A stretch of 64,000 nt of DNA from Sphingomonas sp. Leaf33 (GTDB lineage Bacteria; Pseudomonadota; Alphaproteobacteria; Sphingomonadales; Sphingomonadaceae). Location: contig NZ_LMLB01000001.1 in NCBI RefSeq assembly GCF_001421785.1, forward strand, positions 986,103 to 1,050,102, read 5' to 3'. This document shows positions 44,217 through 52,983 of the stretch, piece after piece. Within the stretch, counting starts at the first letter, position 1. Every line of letters starts with the position of its first letter. The notes below the pieces were generated by a model, which saw nothing but the letters and a program-made list of their open reading frames with translations, searched no databases and was not told where the DNA came from. The translations under genes and the position numbers were made by a program.

Positions 44217-46535
44217 TTACTTGGCGTCGGCGGGCGCGGCCTTCTTGCCCTTAGGCTTCGGCTTCTTCGGCGCAGCGGCCTCGATCGCGAACGACAGGGC
44301 GTGGTCCTTCAGCCTGACCGTCACTTCGCCGCCATGGACCAGCTTGCCGAACAGCAGTTCCTCGGCCAGCGGCTGCTTGATCTTTTCCTGGATCAGGCGA
44401 CCCATCGGCCGCGCACCATACAGCTTGTCATAGCCGCGCTCGGTCAGCCATGCCTTGGCTTCCTCGTCCAGGTTGATGTGGACGCCCCGGTCGGCGAGTT
44501 GCAGTTCGAGCTGGAGGATGAACTTCTCGACGACCCGGCTGACGACCTCTGGCGGCAGGTAGCCGAACGGCACGATCGCATCCAGGCGATTGCGGAATTC
44601 CGGCGTGAAGAGGTTCTTGACCGCCTCTTCCTGCACGTCTTCGCGGCCGATGTTGCCGAAGCCCAGCGACTCCTTCGCCATGTCCGACGCACCGGCATTG
44701 GTGGTCATGATGAGGATGGTATTGCGGAAATCGACGGTCTTGCCGTGATGATCGGTGAGCTTGCCGTTGTCCATCACCTGCAACAGGATGTTGAACAGGT
44801 CGGGATGCGCCTTTTCGATCTCGTCGAGCAGCAGCACGCTGTGCGGATTCTGGTCGACCGCATCGGTCAGCAGCCCGCCCTGATCGTAGCCGACATAGCC
44901 CGGAGGCGCACCGATCAGCCGGCTGACCGAATGGCGCTCCATATATTCGGACATGTCGAACCGCTGGAGCGGAATCCCTAAGATGTCGGCCAGCCGCCGC
45001 GCGACTTCGGTCTTGCCGACGCCGGTCGGGCCGCTGAACAGATAGTTGCCGATCGGCTTGTCCGGATCGCGCAGGCCCGCCCGGCTGAGCTTGATCGCGG
45101 ACGACAGCACCTCGATCGCCTTGTCTTGGCCGAACACGACGCGCTTCAGGTCGGTGTCGAGGCTCGCGAGCGCCTTGGTATCGTCGGTCGACACCGTCTT
45201 CGGCGGGATGCGCGCCATCGTCGCGATGACCTGCTCGATCTCCTTGGGCGTGATCGTCTTCTTGCGCTTGTTCGGCGGCACCAGCATCTGCATCGCGCCC
45301 ACTTCGTCGATCACGTCGATCGCCTTGTCGGGCAGCTTGCGGTCGTTGATGTAGCGTGCCGACAGCTCGACCGCCGACTTGATCGCGTCGGGGGTGTACT
45401 TGACGCCGTGATGCCCCTCGAACGCGGTGCGCAGGCCGCTCAGGATCTTGATCGTATCCTCGATCGTCGGTTCGTTCACGTCGATCTTCTGGAACCGGCG
45501 GAGAAGCGCGCGGTCCTTTTCGAAGTGATTGCGAAATTCCTTGTAGGTGGTCGATCCGATGCAGCGGATGCTGCCACCCGACAGCGCAGGCTTCAGCAGG
45601 TTGGACGCGTCCATCGCGCCGCCAGACGTGGCGCCGGCACCGATGACGGTGTGGATCTCGTCGATGAACAGCACCGCGTGGGGCAGTTTCTCCAGCTCGT
45701 TGACGACCTGCTTCAGCCGCTCCTCGAAATCGCCGCGATAGCGCGTGCCGGCGAGCAACGCGCCCATGTCGAGCGAATAGATGACGGCATCCTTCAGCAC
45801 CTCGGGCACGTCGCCCTCGATGATCTTGCGCGCCAGCCCTTCCGCGATCGCGGTCTTGCCGACGCCCGGATCGCCCACATACAGCGGGTTGTTCTTGCTA
45901 CGGCGGCACAGGATCTGGACCGTTCGGTCGACCTCGGGCCCGCGACCGATCAGCGGATCGATCTTGCCGGTCTTGGCCTTTTCGTTGAGGTCGACGGTGA
46001 ACTGCTTCAGCGCGCTCTCGGCCTTGCCCTTGCCGTCGGCCTTGGCAGGCTTCTCGTCATCGGCGCCCTTCGGCGGCGTCGATTCGGTCGGGGCCGACCC
46101 CTTGCCGACGCCGTGGCTGATGAAGCTGACGGCATCCAGCCGGCTCATGTCCTGCTGTTGCAGGAAATAGACGGCATAGCTCTCGCGCTCGCTGAACAGC
46201 GCGACCAGCACATTGGCGCCGGTCACTTCGTCGCGGCCCGACGACTGGACGTGCAGGATCGCACGCTGGATGACGCGGGAAAAGCCGCTGGTCGGCGACG
46301 GATCGGTCGCCTGCGCGACCTTCAGCGCGTCGAGCTCGGTATCGAGGTAATGCGCCACCGTGGTCTGCAGGTCGCCCAGGTCCACGCCGCACGACGCCAT
46401 CACCTTCGACGCGTGCTCGTCGGCGATCAGCGCGAGCAGCAGATGCTCCAGCGTCGCATATTCGTGACGGCGCGACGAGGCGGCCTTCAGGGCCTCGTGC
46501 AGGGTGTTTTCCAGGGCGGAAGCGAAAGACGGCAT
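44217..46535 (-). CDS. clpA: ATP-dependent Clp protease ATP-binding subunit ClpA
   Basis: A 772-aa AAA+ unfoldase for ClpP. The N-terminal ClpN double repeat (residues 1-145) is followed by D1 with Walker A GDPGVGKTA (221-229), D2 with GPTGVGKTE (about 510) and the ClpP-docking loop with SLGFGN (an IGL/LGF-type tripeptide). RNRLDAIVPF and a Lys/Pro-rich C-terminal tail complete it. The adaptor gene clpS, often just upstream, is not next to it. The DUF1192 gene is upstream on the same strand. Confidence 0.96.
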   Translation of the reverse strand: MPSFASALENTLHEALKAASSRRHEYATLEHLLLALIADEHASKVMASCGVDLGDLQTTVAHYLDTELDALKVAQATDPSPTSGFSRVIQRAILHVQSSGRDEVTGANVLVALFSERESYAVYFLQQQDMSRLDAVSFISHGVGKGSAPTESTPPKGADDEKPAKADGKGKAESALKQFTVDLNEKAKTGKIDPLIGRGPEVDRTVQILCRRSKNNPLYVGDPGVGKTAIAEGLARKIIEGDVPEVLKDAVIYSLDMGALLAGTRYRGDFEERLKQVVNELEKLPHAVLFIDEIHTVIGAGATSGGAMDASNLLKPALSGGSIRCIGSTTYKEFRNHFEKDRALLRRFQKIDVNEPTIEDTIKILSGLRTAFEGHHGVKYTPDAIKSAVELSARYINDRKLPDKAIDVIDEVGAMQMLVPPNKRKKTITPKEIEQVIATMARIPPKTVSTDDTKALASLDTDLKRVVFGQDKAIEVLSSAIKLSRAGLRDPDKPIGNYLFSGPTGVGKTEVARRLADILGIPLQRFDMSEYMERHSVSRLIGAPPGYVGYDQGGLLTDAVDQNPHSVLLLDEIEKAHPDLFNILLQVMDNGKLTDHHGKTVDFRNTILIMTTNAGASDMAKESLGFGNIGREDVQEEAVKNLFTPEFRNRLDAIVPFGYLPPEVVSRVVEKFILQLELQLADRGVHINLDEEAKAWLTERGYDKLYGARPMGRLIQEKIKQPLAEELLFGKLVHGGEVTVRLKDHALSFAIEAAAPKKPKPKGKKAAPADAK

Positions 46536-46567
46536 GTACTTACTCCAGCGGGCCGCTTGGGAGGACG

Positions 46568-46708
46568 GGCGACCCGGACCTCCTGTATGTCGGAAGTCGG
46601 AAGGCGCTCATCAAGCACGACGACCACGGCACCGATTTCGCCGACGGCGACAAACCGGTGCCCGCGCTCATGATCGGAATAGCGCGTCGGCGCTTGATCT
46701 ATGGTTAA
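46568..46708 (+). other. coding-like frame without a start (possible gene remnant)
   Basis: Read from 46568, GDPDLLYVGSRKALIKHDDH and the following 25 codons, to TAA at 46706-46708, show strong G/C third positions and a natural-looking composition ending PALMIGIARRRLIYG. There is no ATG, GTG or TTG in this frame for a proper start, and the last 41 bases overlap the DUF1192 gene on the other strand. A short direct repeat (GTCGGAAGTCGGAA) lies inside. It may be the end of a broken gene. Confidence 0.25.
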
Positions 46709-46862
46709 CAGCGCGTTCGATCCGCTGGCGGACGCGGGCGATTTCCGCTTCCAGTGCGGCGATGCGCCCGTGCAGTTCGTCGACCGACAGCGGATCGAGG
46801 TCCTGGCGGGCCAGCTCGGCGACCATGTCGCGGGCGCGGCGGGGAAGATCGTCGGCTTCCAT
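46668..46862 (-). CDS. DUF1192-family small protein
   Basis: MEADDLPRRARDMVAELARQ begins a 64-aa protein with DLDPLSVDELHGRIAALEAEIARVRQRIE, the DUF1192 core, which is a short coiled coil. Family members are small cytoplasmic alphaproteobacterial proteins of unknown function. ATG 46862 starts the usual N-terminus. It is divergent from the quinone oxidoreductase gene (67-base gap). Confidence 0.85.
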   Translation of the reverse strand: MEADDLPRRARDMVAELARQDLDPLSVDELHGRIAALEAEIARVRQRIERAVNHRSSADALFRS

Positions 46863-46929
46863 GACGCAGATCGTTGACGCAGGGGGAGCCGGTGTCAATA
46901 AGCCTTCGATCAAACGGGGGACGGGCGGC

Positions 46930-47925
46930 ATGACGATACCGGCGACGATGACGGCGATCGACCCAGAGGCTGCCGGCGGGCCGGAGGTACTGGTGCCGAT
47001 GACGCGCCCCGTGCCGCAGCCGGGGCCGGGCGACGTGCTGGTGCGCGTCGCCGCCGCCGGCGTGAACCGCCCCGACGTACTGCAACGCAAGGGCGGCTAT
47101 GCCCCGCCGCCGGGCGCCTCCAGCATCCCCGGCCTCGAGATCGCTGGCGAGGTCGTGGCCGTTGGCGACGACGTGCCGCGAGAGATGATCGGCCAACCCG
47201 TCTGCGCGCTGGTCGCCGGCGGCGGCTATGCCGAATATTGCGTCGCCCCCGCCGGGCAATGCCTGACCGTGCCCGAAGCGCTGACGATGGTCGAGGCCGC
47301 GGCACTGCCCGAAACGCTCTTCACCGTCTGGACCAACCTGTTCGAACGCGGCTTCGCCAGCGACGGCGACACGGTGCTAGTCCACGGCGGCACCAGCGGC
47401 ATCGGCACGATGGCGATCACGCTGTGCGGCCTCTTCGGCATCGACATCATCGTGACGGCAGGCTCGCCCGACAAGATCGCCGCCGCCAAGGCGTTGGGCG
47501 CCACGCACGCGATCGACTACAAGGCGGAGGACTTCGTCGCGCGGGTGAAGGAGATCACCGGCGGCAAGGGCGTCCAGGTGGTGCTCGACATGGTCGGCGG
47601 CGATTACGTGCCGCGCAACCTGCAATGCCTGGCCGAGGACGGCCGCCACGTCTCGATCGCGGTGCAGGGCGGACCCACCGCGACCATTCCTATCTTCGAC
47701 ATCATGCGCCGCCGCCTGACGCTGACCGGATCGACGCTGCGCAACCGCGACGTCGCGTTCAAGACCCTGGTCGCCGACGAACTGTCGCGCACGGTCTGGC
47801 CGCATGTCGAGGAGGGGCGGCTGAAACCGGTGATGGACCGGACCTTCCCGCTGACGCAAGCGGCCGACGCGCACCGCCGGATGGAAGCGGGCGACCATGT
47901 GGGGAAGATCGTGCTGACGATGTGA
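46930..47925 (+). CDS. NAD(P)H quinone oxidoreductase (zinc-free MDR, PIG3-like)
   Basis: A 331-aa medium-chain reductase. The N-terminal GroES-like fold shows VNRPDVLQRKGGYAPPPG and LVAGGGYAEYC; the Rossmann motif is VHGGTSGIGTMAI (AxxGxxG variant), with AGSPDKIAAAKALGATHAIDY after it. The Zn-ligand Cys/His of alcohol dehydrogenases are missing, as expected for quinone reductases. It should reduce quinones with NADPH. Confidence 0.93.
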   Translation: MTIPATMTAIDPEAAGGPEVLVPMTRPVPQPGPGDVLVRVAAAGVNRPDVLQRKGGYAPPPGASSIPGLEIAGEVVAVGDDVPREMIGQPVCALVAGGGYAEYCVAPAGQCLTVPEALTMVEAAALPETLFTVWTNLFERGFASDGDTVLVHGGTSGIGTMAITLCGLFGIDIIVTAGSPDKIAAAKALGATHAIDYKAEDFVARVKEITGGKGVQVVLDMVGGDYVPRNLQCLAEDGRHVSIAVQGGPTATIPIFDIMRRRLTLTGSTLRNRDVAFKTLVADELSRTVWPHVEEGRLKPVMDRTFPLTQAADAHRRMEAGDHVGKIVLTM

Positions 47926-48010
47926 CGGCTGCGTGACGCGGCTCCCCTGAAACCGTAACATTGCCGCGCCATTGCACGCGCCCGACAGCCGAACGGCGTG
48001 GGGGAGTGCC

Positions 48011-48874
48011 ATGACGGAAATCCTGAAGCTTGCCGAGATCGCCGATCTGGCCGATTTCGCCAATTCGCGCCCCGCGATCCCCGAACGGATCGTCGAGCGG
48101 CAGCGGTACCGGACGGTGTGGATCTCGGACGTCCATCTCGGCACCCGCGGCTGCAACGCCGAACTGCTGATCGACTTCCTCGACCATGTCGACAGCGACA
48201 CGATGTACCTGGTCGGCGACATCATCGACGGGTGGCGGCTGAAGAAGAAATTCTACTGGCCCGACGCGCACAACGACATCGTCTGGCGCATCCTGAAGCG
48301 CGCCAAGCGCGGCACGCGGATCGTCTATATCCCGGGCAATCACGACGAGATGTTCCGGCAGTTCTCGGGCCTCCATTTCGGCGGGGTGACGATCAAGCGC
48401 CAGGCGGTGCACGAGACCGCCGACGGCCGCCGCCTGCTGGTCCTCCACGGCGACGAATTCGACGCGATCATGCTGTCGCACCGCTGGCTCGCGTATCTAG
48501 GCGACGCCGCCTACCACTTCGCGATGTGGGCGAACCGCTGGGTCAACGCGTACCGCCGGCGGATGGGGATGCCCTATTGGTCGCTCAGCAAGCACGCCAA
48601 GCACCGGGTCAAGAAATCGGTCGAATTCATCTCGAAGTTCGAGGAGATCGTCGCGCACGAAGCGGGCCTGCGCGGCGTCGACGGCGTTATTGCGGGGCAC
48701 ATCCACACCGCCGAAATCCGCGAGATCGCCGGCGTCACCTATTACAACGACGGCGACTGGGTGGAGGGCTGCAACGCGCTGGTCGAGCATTTCGACGGGC
48801 GGATGGAACTGCTCGACTGGGCGGAAGAGGTGGCGAAGCGTGAGGCCGGGCGCATCGTGGCGATCGCGGCGTGA
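48011..48874 (+). CDS. UDP-2,3-diacylglucosamine diphosphatase-like metallophosphoesterase
   Basis: A 287-aa calcineurin-like phosphoesterase of the LpxH group: WISDVHLGTRGC (DxH), YLVGDIIDGW (GDxxD), YIPGNHDEMF (GNHD/E), LVLHGDEFD and GHIHTAEI (GHxH). LpxH makes lipid X in lipid A synthesis; this longer form also occurs in bacteria with glycosphingolipids instead of LPS, where it may act in another lipid path. ATG 48011 follows GGGAG. A glycosyltransferase gene follows, separated by a repeat. Confidence 0.9.
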   Translation: MTEILKLAEIADLADFANSRPAIPERIVERQRYRTVWISDVHLGTRGCNAELLIDFLDHVDSDTMYLVGDIIDGWRLKKKFYWPDAHNDIVWRILKRAKRGTRIVYIPGNHDEMFRQFSGLHFGGVTIKRQAVHETADGRRLLVLHGDEFDAIMLSHRWLAYLGDAAYHFAMWANRWVNAYRRRMGMPYWSLSKHAKHRVKKSVEFISKFEEIVAHEAGLRGVDGVIAGHIHTAEIREIAGVTYYNDGDWVEGCNALVEHFDGRMELLDWAEEVAKREAGRIVAIAA

Positions 48875-48889
48875 CGAGCGCACACATTT

Positions 48890-49028
48890 CCGTTCGCCCT
48901 GAGCTTGTCGAAGCCTGTCCTGAGCGACTGCCGCAGGCAGGCAGTCGAAGGGGGCTGTCCTTCTTCGTGCCCCGGAGTCTGTGCCGCGGACAAGAAGGGC
49001 AGGGCTTCGACAAGCTCAGCCCGAACGG
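48890..49028. repeat. CTGAGCTTGTCGAAGC-type palindromic repeat
   Basis: Left arm CCGTTCGCCCTGAGCTTGTC from 48890 and right arm GACAAGCTCAGCCCGAACGG ending at 49028, with inner hairpins (GCCGCAGGCAGGC; CCTTCTTCGTGC / GACAAGAAGG). It occupies the gap between the phosphoesterase and glycosyltransferase genes. Confidence 0.87.
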
Positions 49029-49073
49029 GGAGGGGACAGGCCTCTGCGAGGCTCTGGCAAGCCGGGTGCCGCC

Positions 49074-50093
49074 ATGCGCATAGCCATCGTCACCGACGCG
49101 TGGGCGCCGCAGGTCAACGGCGTCGTCCGCACGCTCGGCGCCGTCCGCGACGAGCTGATCCGCATGGGCCATGACGTGCTGATCGTCTCGCCGGACCTAT
49201 TCGCGTCGGTCCCGTGCCCGACCTATCCCGAAATCCGGCTGGCCTTTGCGCGGCGCTCGACCGTCGGGGGGATGCTCGCCCAGTTTGGCGCCGACGCGAT
49301 CCATCTCGCGACCGAAGGCCCGCTGTGCCTCGCCGCACGCGCCTGGTGCCTGGCTCGCGCGCGACCGTTCACGACCGCGTATCACACGCAGTTCCCCGAC
49401 TATGTGTCGGCGCGCACCGGCATCCCGGCCGAATGGATCTGGCGCTACATCCGCTGGTTCCACGCGCCGGCCGCGGCCATCCTCGCCTCGACCCCGTCGA
49501 TCCGCGCGACCCTGGTCGAGCACCGGTTACCGCAGGTCCGCCACTGGGGACGCGGCGTCGATCTGGCCGCGTTCCATCCCGATGTGCCGCCGCACCCCGC
49601 GCTCGGCCACCTGCCGCGGCCGATCCAGCTCTATGTCGGGCGGGTCGCGGTCGAGAAGAACGTCCGCGCCTTTCTGTCGACCGAGCATCCGGGCACCAGG
49701 ATCGTCGTCGGCGACGGGCCGGCGCGCGCCAGTCTGGAAGCAGAGTTCCCGACCGTCATCTTCATGGGCGCGCTGTTCGGCGCAGAACTCGCCGGCGCCT
49801 ATCGCGCCGCCGACGTCATGGTCTTTCCCAGCCGCACCGACACGTTCGGCCTGGTGATGATCGAGGCGCTGGCCTGCGGCACGCCGGTCGCCGCCTATCC
49901 GGTCACCGGCCCGGTCGATGTGCTGACGCCGCAGACGGGGGCGATGGACGAGGACCTCGATACCGCCATTGCGGAAGCGCTGACGCGCGATCGCACGGAC
50001 TGTGCCGCCTATGCCCGCGGTTTCACGTGGGAGGCGAGCGCGCGGCAGTTCCTCGACGCGCTCGTGCCCCAGGTCCGCGCACGCGCCGCCTGA
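49074..50093 (+). CDS. glycosyltransferase family 4 (mannosyltransferase-like)
   Basis: A 339-aa GT-B protein. MRIAIVTDAWAPQVNGVVRT opens the N-terminal Rossmann domain; the C-terminal domain has LYVGRVAVEKNV, VVGDGPARASL and FPSRTDTFGLVMIEALACGTPVAAYPV, the EX7E nucleotide-sugar site. The order of motifs resembles GDP-mannose-dependent alpha-mannosyltransferases. It lies downstream of the LpxH-like gene, so it may add sugar to a membrane lipid. Confidence 0.92.
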   Translation: MRIAIVTDAWAPQVNGVVRTLGAVRDELIRMGHDVLIVSPDLFASVPCPTYPEIRLAFARRSTVGGMLAQFGADAIHLATEGPLCLAARAWCLARARPFTTAYHTQFPDYVSARTGIPAEWIWRYIRWFHAPAAAILASTPSIRATLVEHRLPQVRHWGRGVDLAAFHPDVPPHPALGHLPRPIQLYVGRVAVEKNVRAFLSTEHPGTRIVVGDGPARASLEAEFPTVIFMGALFGAELAGAYRAADVMVFPSRTDTFGLVMIEALACGTPVAAYPVTGPVDVLTPQTGAMDEDLDTAIAEALTRDRTDCAAYARGFTWEASARQFLDALVPQVRARAA

Positions 50094-50192
50094 TCGTGGC
50101 CTTGCCTCTCCGGACAAGGTGCATTAGATCGGGCAGGCACTGCGGCCGCTCCTTCGTTGGGGCGGCCCTTATCGTTTCTGGAGACTACGGCC

Positions 50193-50873
50193 GTGACCCA
50201 GCCGCTCATGCCCCACGCGACCGCCAGCTGGCTGGTCGACAATACCGCGCTCAGCTTCGAGCAGATCGCCGACTTCTGCGGCCTGCATATCCTGGAAATC
50301 CAGGCGATCGCCGACGACACCGCCGCGACCAAGCTGACCGGCCGCGATCCGGTCCGCGCGCACGAACTGACGATGGACGAGATCGAGAAGGGCCAGGACG
50401 ACCCCGATTACCGCCTGAAGATGCTGAAGGGTCCCGAGCAGGTCCGCCGCACCAAGGGCCCGCGCTACACCCCGGTCAGCAAGCGCCAGGACAAGCCCGA
50501 CGGAATCGCGTGGATCATCAAGAACCACCCGGAAATCACCGACGGCGCGATCGGCAAGCTGATCGGCACCACGCGCACGACGATCGCCGCGATCCGCGAC
50601 CGCAGCCACTGGAACATCGCCAACATCGTGGCGAAGGACCCGGTGACGCTGGGCCTGACCAGCCAGCGCGAGCTGGACGCACTGGTGACCAAGGCGGCCA
50701 AGGCGAGCGGCCAGGAAGCCCCGACCGACACCCGGCTGGAGGGCGACCGCGAAGCGCTGCTCACCCAGCTGCGCGCCGAACGCGAAGCCGCGTCGCGCGA
50801 GGCCGAGGGTGGCGAGGACGCCGGCACCAGCGCACCAGTCGAGCACACCGCGGAAACTCTCTTTAAGCGGTAA
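50193..50873 (+). CDS. TrcR/DUF1013-family cell-cycle regulator
   Basis: A 226-aa protein with LMPHATASWLVDNTALSFEQIADFCGLH, the DUF1013 start seen across alphaproteobacteria, a central YTPVSKRQDKPDGIAWI and HPEITDGAIGKLIGTTRTTIAAIRDRSHWN (a helix-turn-helix), and an acidic tail. DUF1013 members include TrcR, a Rhodobacter/Caulobacter transcriptional regulator. The start is GTG 50193, with GGAGA 8 nt upstream. Confidence 0.9.
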   Translation: MTQPLMPHATASWLVDNTALSFEQIADFCGLHILEIQAIADDTAATKLTGRDPVRAHELTMDEIEKGQDDPDYRLKMLKGPEQVRRTKGPRYTPVSKRQDKPDGIAWIIKNHPEITDGAIGKLIGTTRTTIAAIRDRSHWNIANIVAKDPVTLGLTSQRELDALVTKAAKASGQEAPTDTRLEGDREALLTQLRAEREAASREAEGGEDAGTSAPVEHTAETLFKR

Positions 50874-50882
50874 CGCCTCTCC

Positions 50883-50980
50883 CCGTTCGTGCTGAGCTTG
50901 TCGAAGCACCGTCCTTCTTGCCGCGCGCGATGTGTGTGCGGATCAAAAGAGCGGTGCTTCGACAAGCTCAGCACGAACGG
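50883..50980. repeat. perfect 29-bp inverted repeat
   Basis: The 29-base arms 50883-50911 and 50952-50980 are exact reverse complements (core CTGAGCTTGTCGAAGCACC). The centre carries CGTCCTTCTTGCCGCGCG. The right arm is identical to the solo sequence at 269-297. The element lies 10 bases after the TrcR-family stop and may end its transcript. Confidence 0.92.
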
Positions 50981-51069
50981 AATTTAAAAATTCCCCGTAA
51001 AGACCGGACGCACTACTTTCTATCGCAACCAGCCGCGACTCATGCGGCCCTGCGAAGGAGAGCTCCCCC

Positions 51070-51939
51070 ATGTGCGACGACCAGACCGAAGCCGATAACG
51101 AAGCCTATCTGTCGACCGGCGCGGTCAGCCGCCGCCACTTCGCCGCGATCGCCGGGGCGGCCGGAATCATCGCCGTCCTGCCGCGCCCCGCCGATGCGCA
51201 GGCGACCCGCGGCAGGAACGTGACGATCACGACGCCCGACGGCACCTGCGACGCCTATTGGGTCGCGCCGGCCAAGGGCAGGCATCCCGCGGTGCTGGTC
51301 TGGCCCGACATCTATGGTCTCCGCCCCGCCTTCCGCCAGATGGCCGACCGGCTGGCGAGCTCGGGCTACAGCGTGCTGGTCGTCAACCAGTTCTACCGCT
51401 CGACCAAGGCCGATTTCATCAAGCCGGGCGAGACGCTGGAGACGCCGGGCGTGCGCGAAAAGATCATGCCGTGGCGCACGCTGCTGACCGCCGATGCGAC
51501 CCGGCGCGATGCCGCCGCCTTCGTCGCGTGGATCGACCGGCAGCCGCAGACCGACACCAAGCGCGGCATGGCGACCGCCGGCTACTGCATGGGCGGGCCG
51601 ATGGTCCTCTACACCGCCGCGGCGCACCCGAAGCGCATCCGCGCCGGCGCGACCTTCCACGGTGGCGGCTTGGCGACGGACAAGCCCGACAGCCCGCATC
51701 TCGGCATCGCGCAGATGAAGGGCGGCTATCTGATCGCGGTCGCGCAGAACGACGACGCGCGGAACCCGCAGGAAAAGGACACGGTCCGCGCCGCCTTTGC
51801 CGCGGCCGGGCTGCCCGCCGAGATCGAAGTCTATCCGGCACAGCACGGTTGGACCGTGCCCGACAGCAAGGTCTACAACGCCGAGCAGGCGGAAAAGGCC
51901 TGGGCGCGCCAGCTCGCGCTGTTCAAACAGTCGCTGTGA
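51070..51939 (+). CDS. dienelactone hydrolase family protein, exported
   Basis: A 289-aa alpha/beta hydrolase. An N-terminal TAT-like segment (VSRRHFAAIAGAAGIIAVLP) suggests export. The catalytic Cys lies in AGYCMGGPM; the Asp and His are near AQNDDARNP and AQHGWTV. This is the carboxymethylenebutenolidase fold, but the natural substrate is unknown. ATG 51070 follows AAGGAGAG. The GST gene follows after 14 bases and is likely co-transcribed. Confidence 0.92.
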   Translation: MCDDQTEADNEAYLSTGAVSRRHFAAIAGAAGIIAVLPRPADAQATRGRNVTITTPDGTCDAYWVAPAKGRHPAVLVWPDIYGLRPAFRQMADRLASSGYSVLVVNQFYRSTKADFIKPGETLETPGVREKIMPWRTLLTADATRRDAAAFVAWIDRQPQTDTKRGMATAGYCMGGPMVLYTAAAHPKRIRAGATFHGGGLATDKPDSPHLGIAQMKGGYLIAVAQNDDARNPQEKDTVRAAFAAAGLPAEIEVYPAQHGWTVPDSKVYNAEQAEKAWARQLALFKQSL

Positions 51940-51953
51940 CGGGGGCGAAGGCG

Positions 51954-52574
51954 ATGAGCGAACTTACCTTCTACACCAATCCCCGGTCACGCGGGCGCAT
52001 CGCCCGCTGGATGCTGGAGGAGGTCGGCGCGGAGTATGACACCGTCATGCTCGACTATGCGACGGCCATGAAGTCGGACGATTATCGCGCGATCAACCCG
52101 ATGGCGAAGGTGCCCGCCATCGTCCACCGCGGGCGGACCGTCACCGAATGCGCCGCGATCTGCGCCTATCTGGCTGACGCGTTCCCCGACGCCGGGCTGG
52201 CGCCCGCGACCGACGACAGGGCGGACTATTACCGCTGGCTGTTCTTCGCCGCCGGCCCGCTGGAGGCCGCGGCGACCGAGCGCGCGCGCGGCATCGTCGT
52301 CACGCCCGAACAGTCGCGCATGGTCGGCTACGGCAGCTTCGATACGGTCATCGACGCGCTGGAGCAGGCGGTGGCGGGGCGCGACTATATCGCCGGCGAC
52401 CGCTTCACCGCGGCCGATGTCTATGTCGGATCGCACATCCTGTGGGGGTCGCAGTTCGGCTGGCTGCCCCAACGCGACGCGTTCGACGCCTACAAGGCGC
52501 GGCTGGTCGAACGGCCCGCCTATATTCGCGGCGCTGAGAAGGATGACGCGCTGATGGCGCAGGCCGGCGCATGA
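51954..52574 (+). CDS. glutathione S-transferase
   Basis: A 206-aa GST with an N-terminal thioredoxin fold (LTFYTNPRSRGRIARWMLEE, then MAKVPAIVHRGRTVTECAAICAYLAD with the cis-Pro) and a helical C-terminal domain (GRDYIAGDRFTAADVYVGSHI). Ser or Tyr in YTNPRS is the likely glutathione-activating residue. It lies in the same operon as the dienelactone hydrolase. Confidence 0.93.
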   Translation: MSELTFYTNPRSRGRIARWMLEEVGAEYDTVMLDYATAMKSDDYRAINPMAKVPAIVHRGRTVTECAAICAYLADAFPDAGLAPATDDRADYYRWLFFAAGPLEAAATERARGIVVTPEQSRMVGYGSFDTVIDALEQAVAGRDYIAGDRFTAADVYVGSHILWGSQFGWLPQRDAFDAYKARLVERPAYIRGAEKDDALMAQAGA

Positions 52575-52578
52575 ATTG

Positions 52579-52607
52579 CCGGGCGGCGGGTATACCCCGC
52601 CGCCCGG
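52579..52607. terminator. bidirectional terminator hairpin
   Basis: CCGGGCGGCGGG (52579-52590) pairs perfectly with CCCGCCGCCCGG (52596-52607), loop TATAC. It lies between the GST stop and the convergent stop at 52614. TTCGCTTC follows on the right, AATT precedes on the left. Confidence 0.85.
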
Positions 52608-52613
52608 TTCGCT

Positions 52614-52904
52614 TCAGCCGTAGCGGATGGCGACCCACAGCATCAGCGCGATGGGTACGGTCATCAGCGCGATGACGCCGACGATCTGCGGCAGCGACGC
52701 GCGGAAGTGCCGTGCGTGGTCCGACTGTATCGCATCGATCGTCGCGGCATAGGCGGGGTCGCCGCGCAGCATCCCGCGATCGATGATCGGCCCTTTCGCC
52801 AGGAATTGCACGATTTCCGCCGTTTCCGCCGCATTCAGATGCGGGTGGCGAGCGAGTAGATCCGCCGCGCGGTCGCGGGCGGTGGTGTCGATGGTGTCTT
52901 GCAT
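52614..52904 (-). CDS. small membrane-anchored protein, 96 aa, unknown
   Basis: MQDTIDTTARDRAADLLARH begins a charged helical part (about 70 residues with NAAETAEIVQFLAKGPIIDRGML) that ends in one C-terminal membrane helix (IVGVIALMTVPIALMLWVAI). A tail-anchored topology is likely. ATG 52904 is the first Met with coding-like codons; upstream bases look non-coding. Family not recognised. Confidence 0.65.
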   Translation of the reverse strand: MQDTIDTTARDRAADLLARHPHLNAAETAEIVQFLAKGPIIDRGMLRGDPAYAATIDAIQSDHARHFRASLPQIVGVIALMTVPIALMLWVAIRYG

Positions 52905-52983
52905 GTCTGTCGGTCCTGATCGGGCGCGCGAACGCGCTCGGCGCCGCGGGCGGGCGGCGCGAATGTCGTCAATGGTCAGCGGA

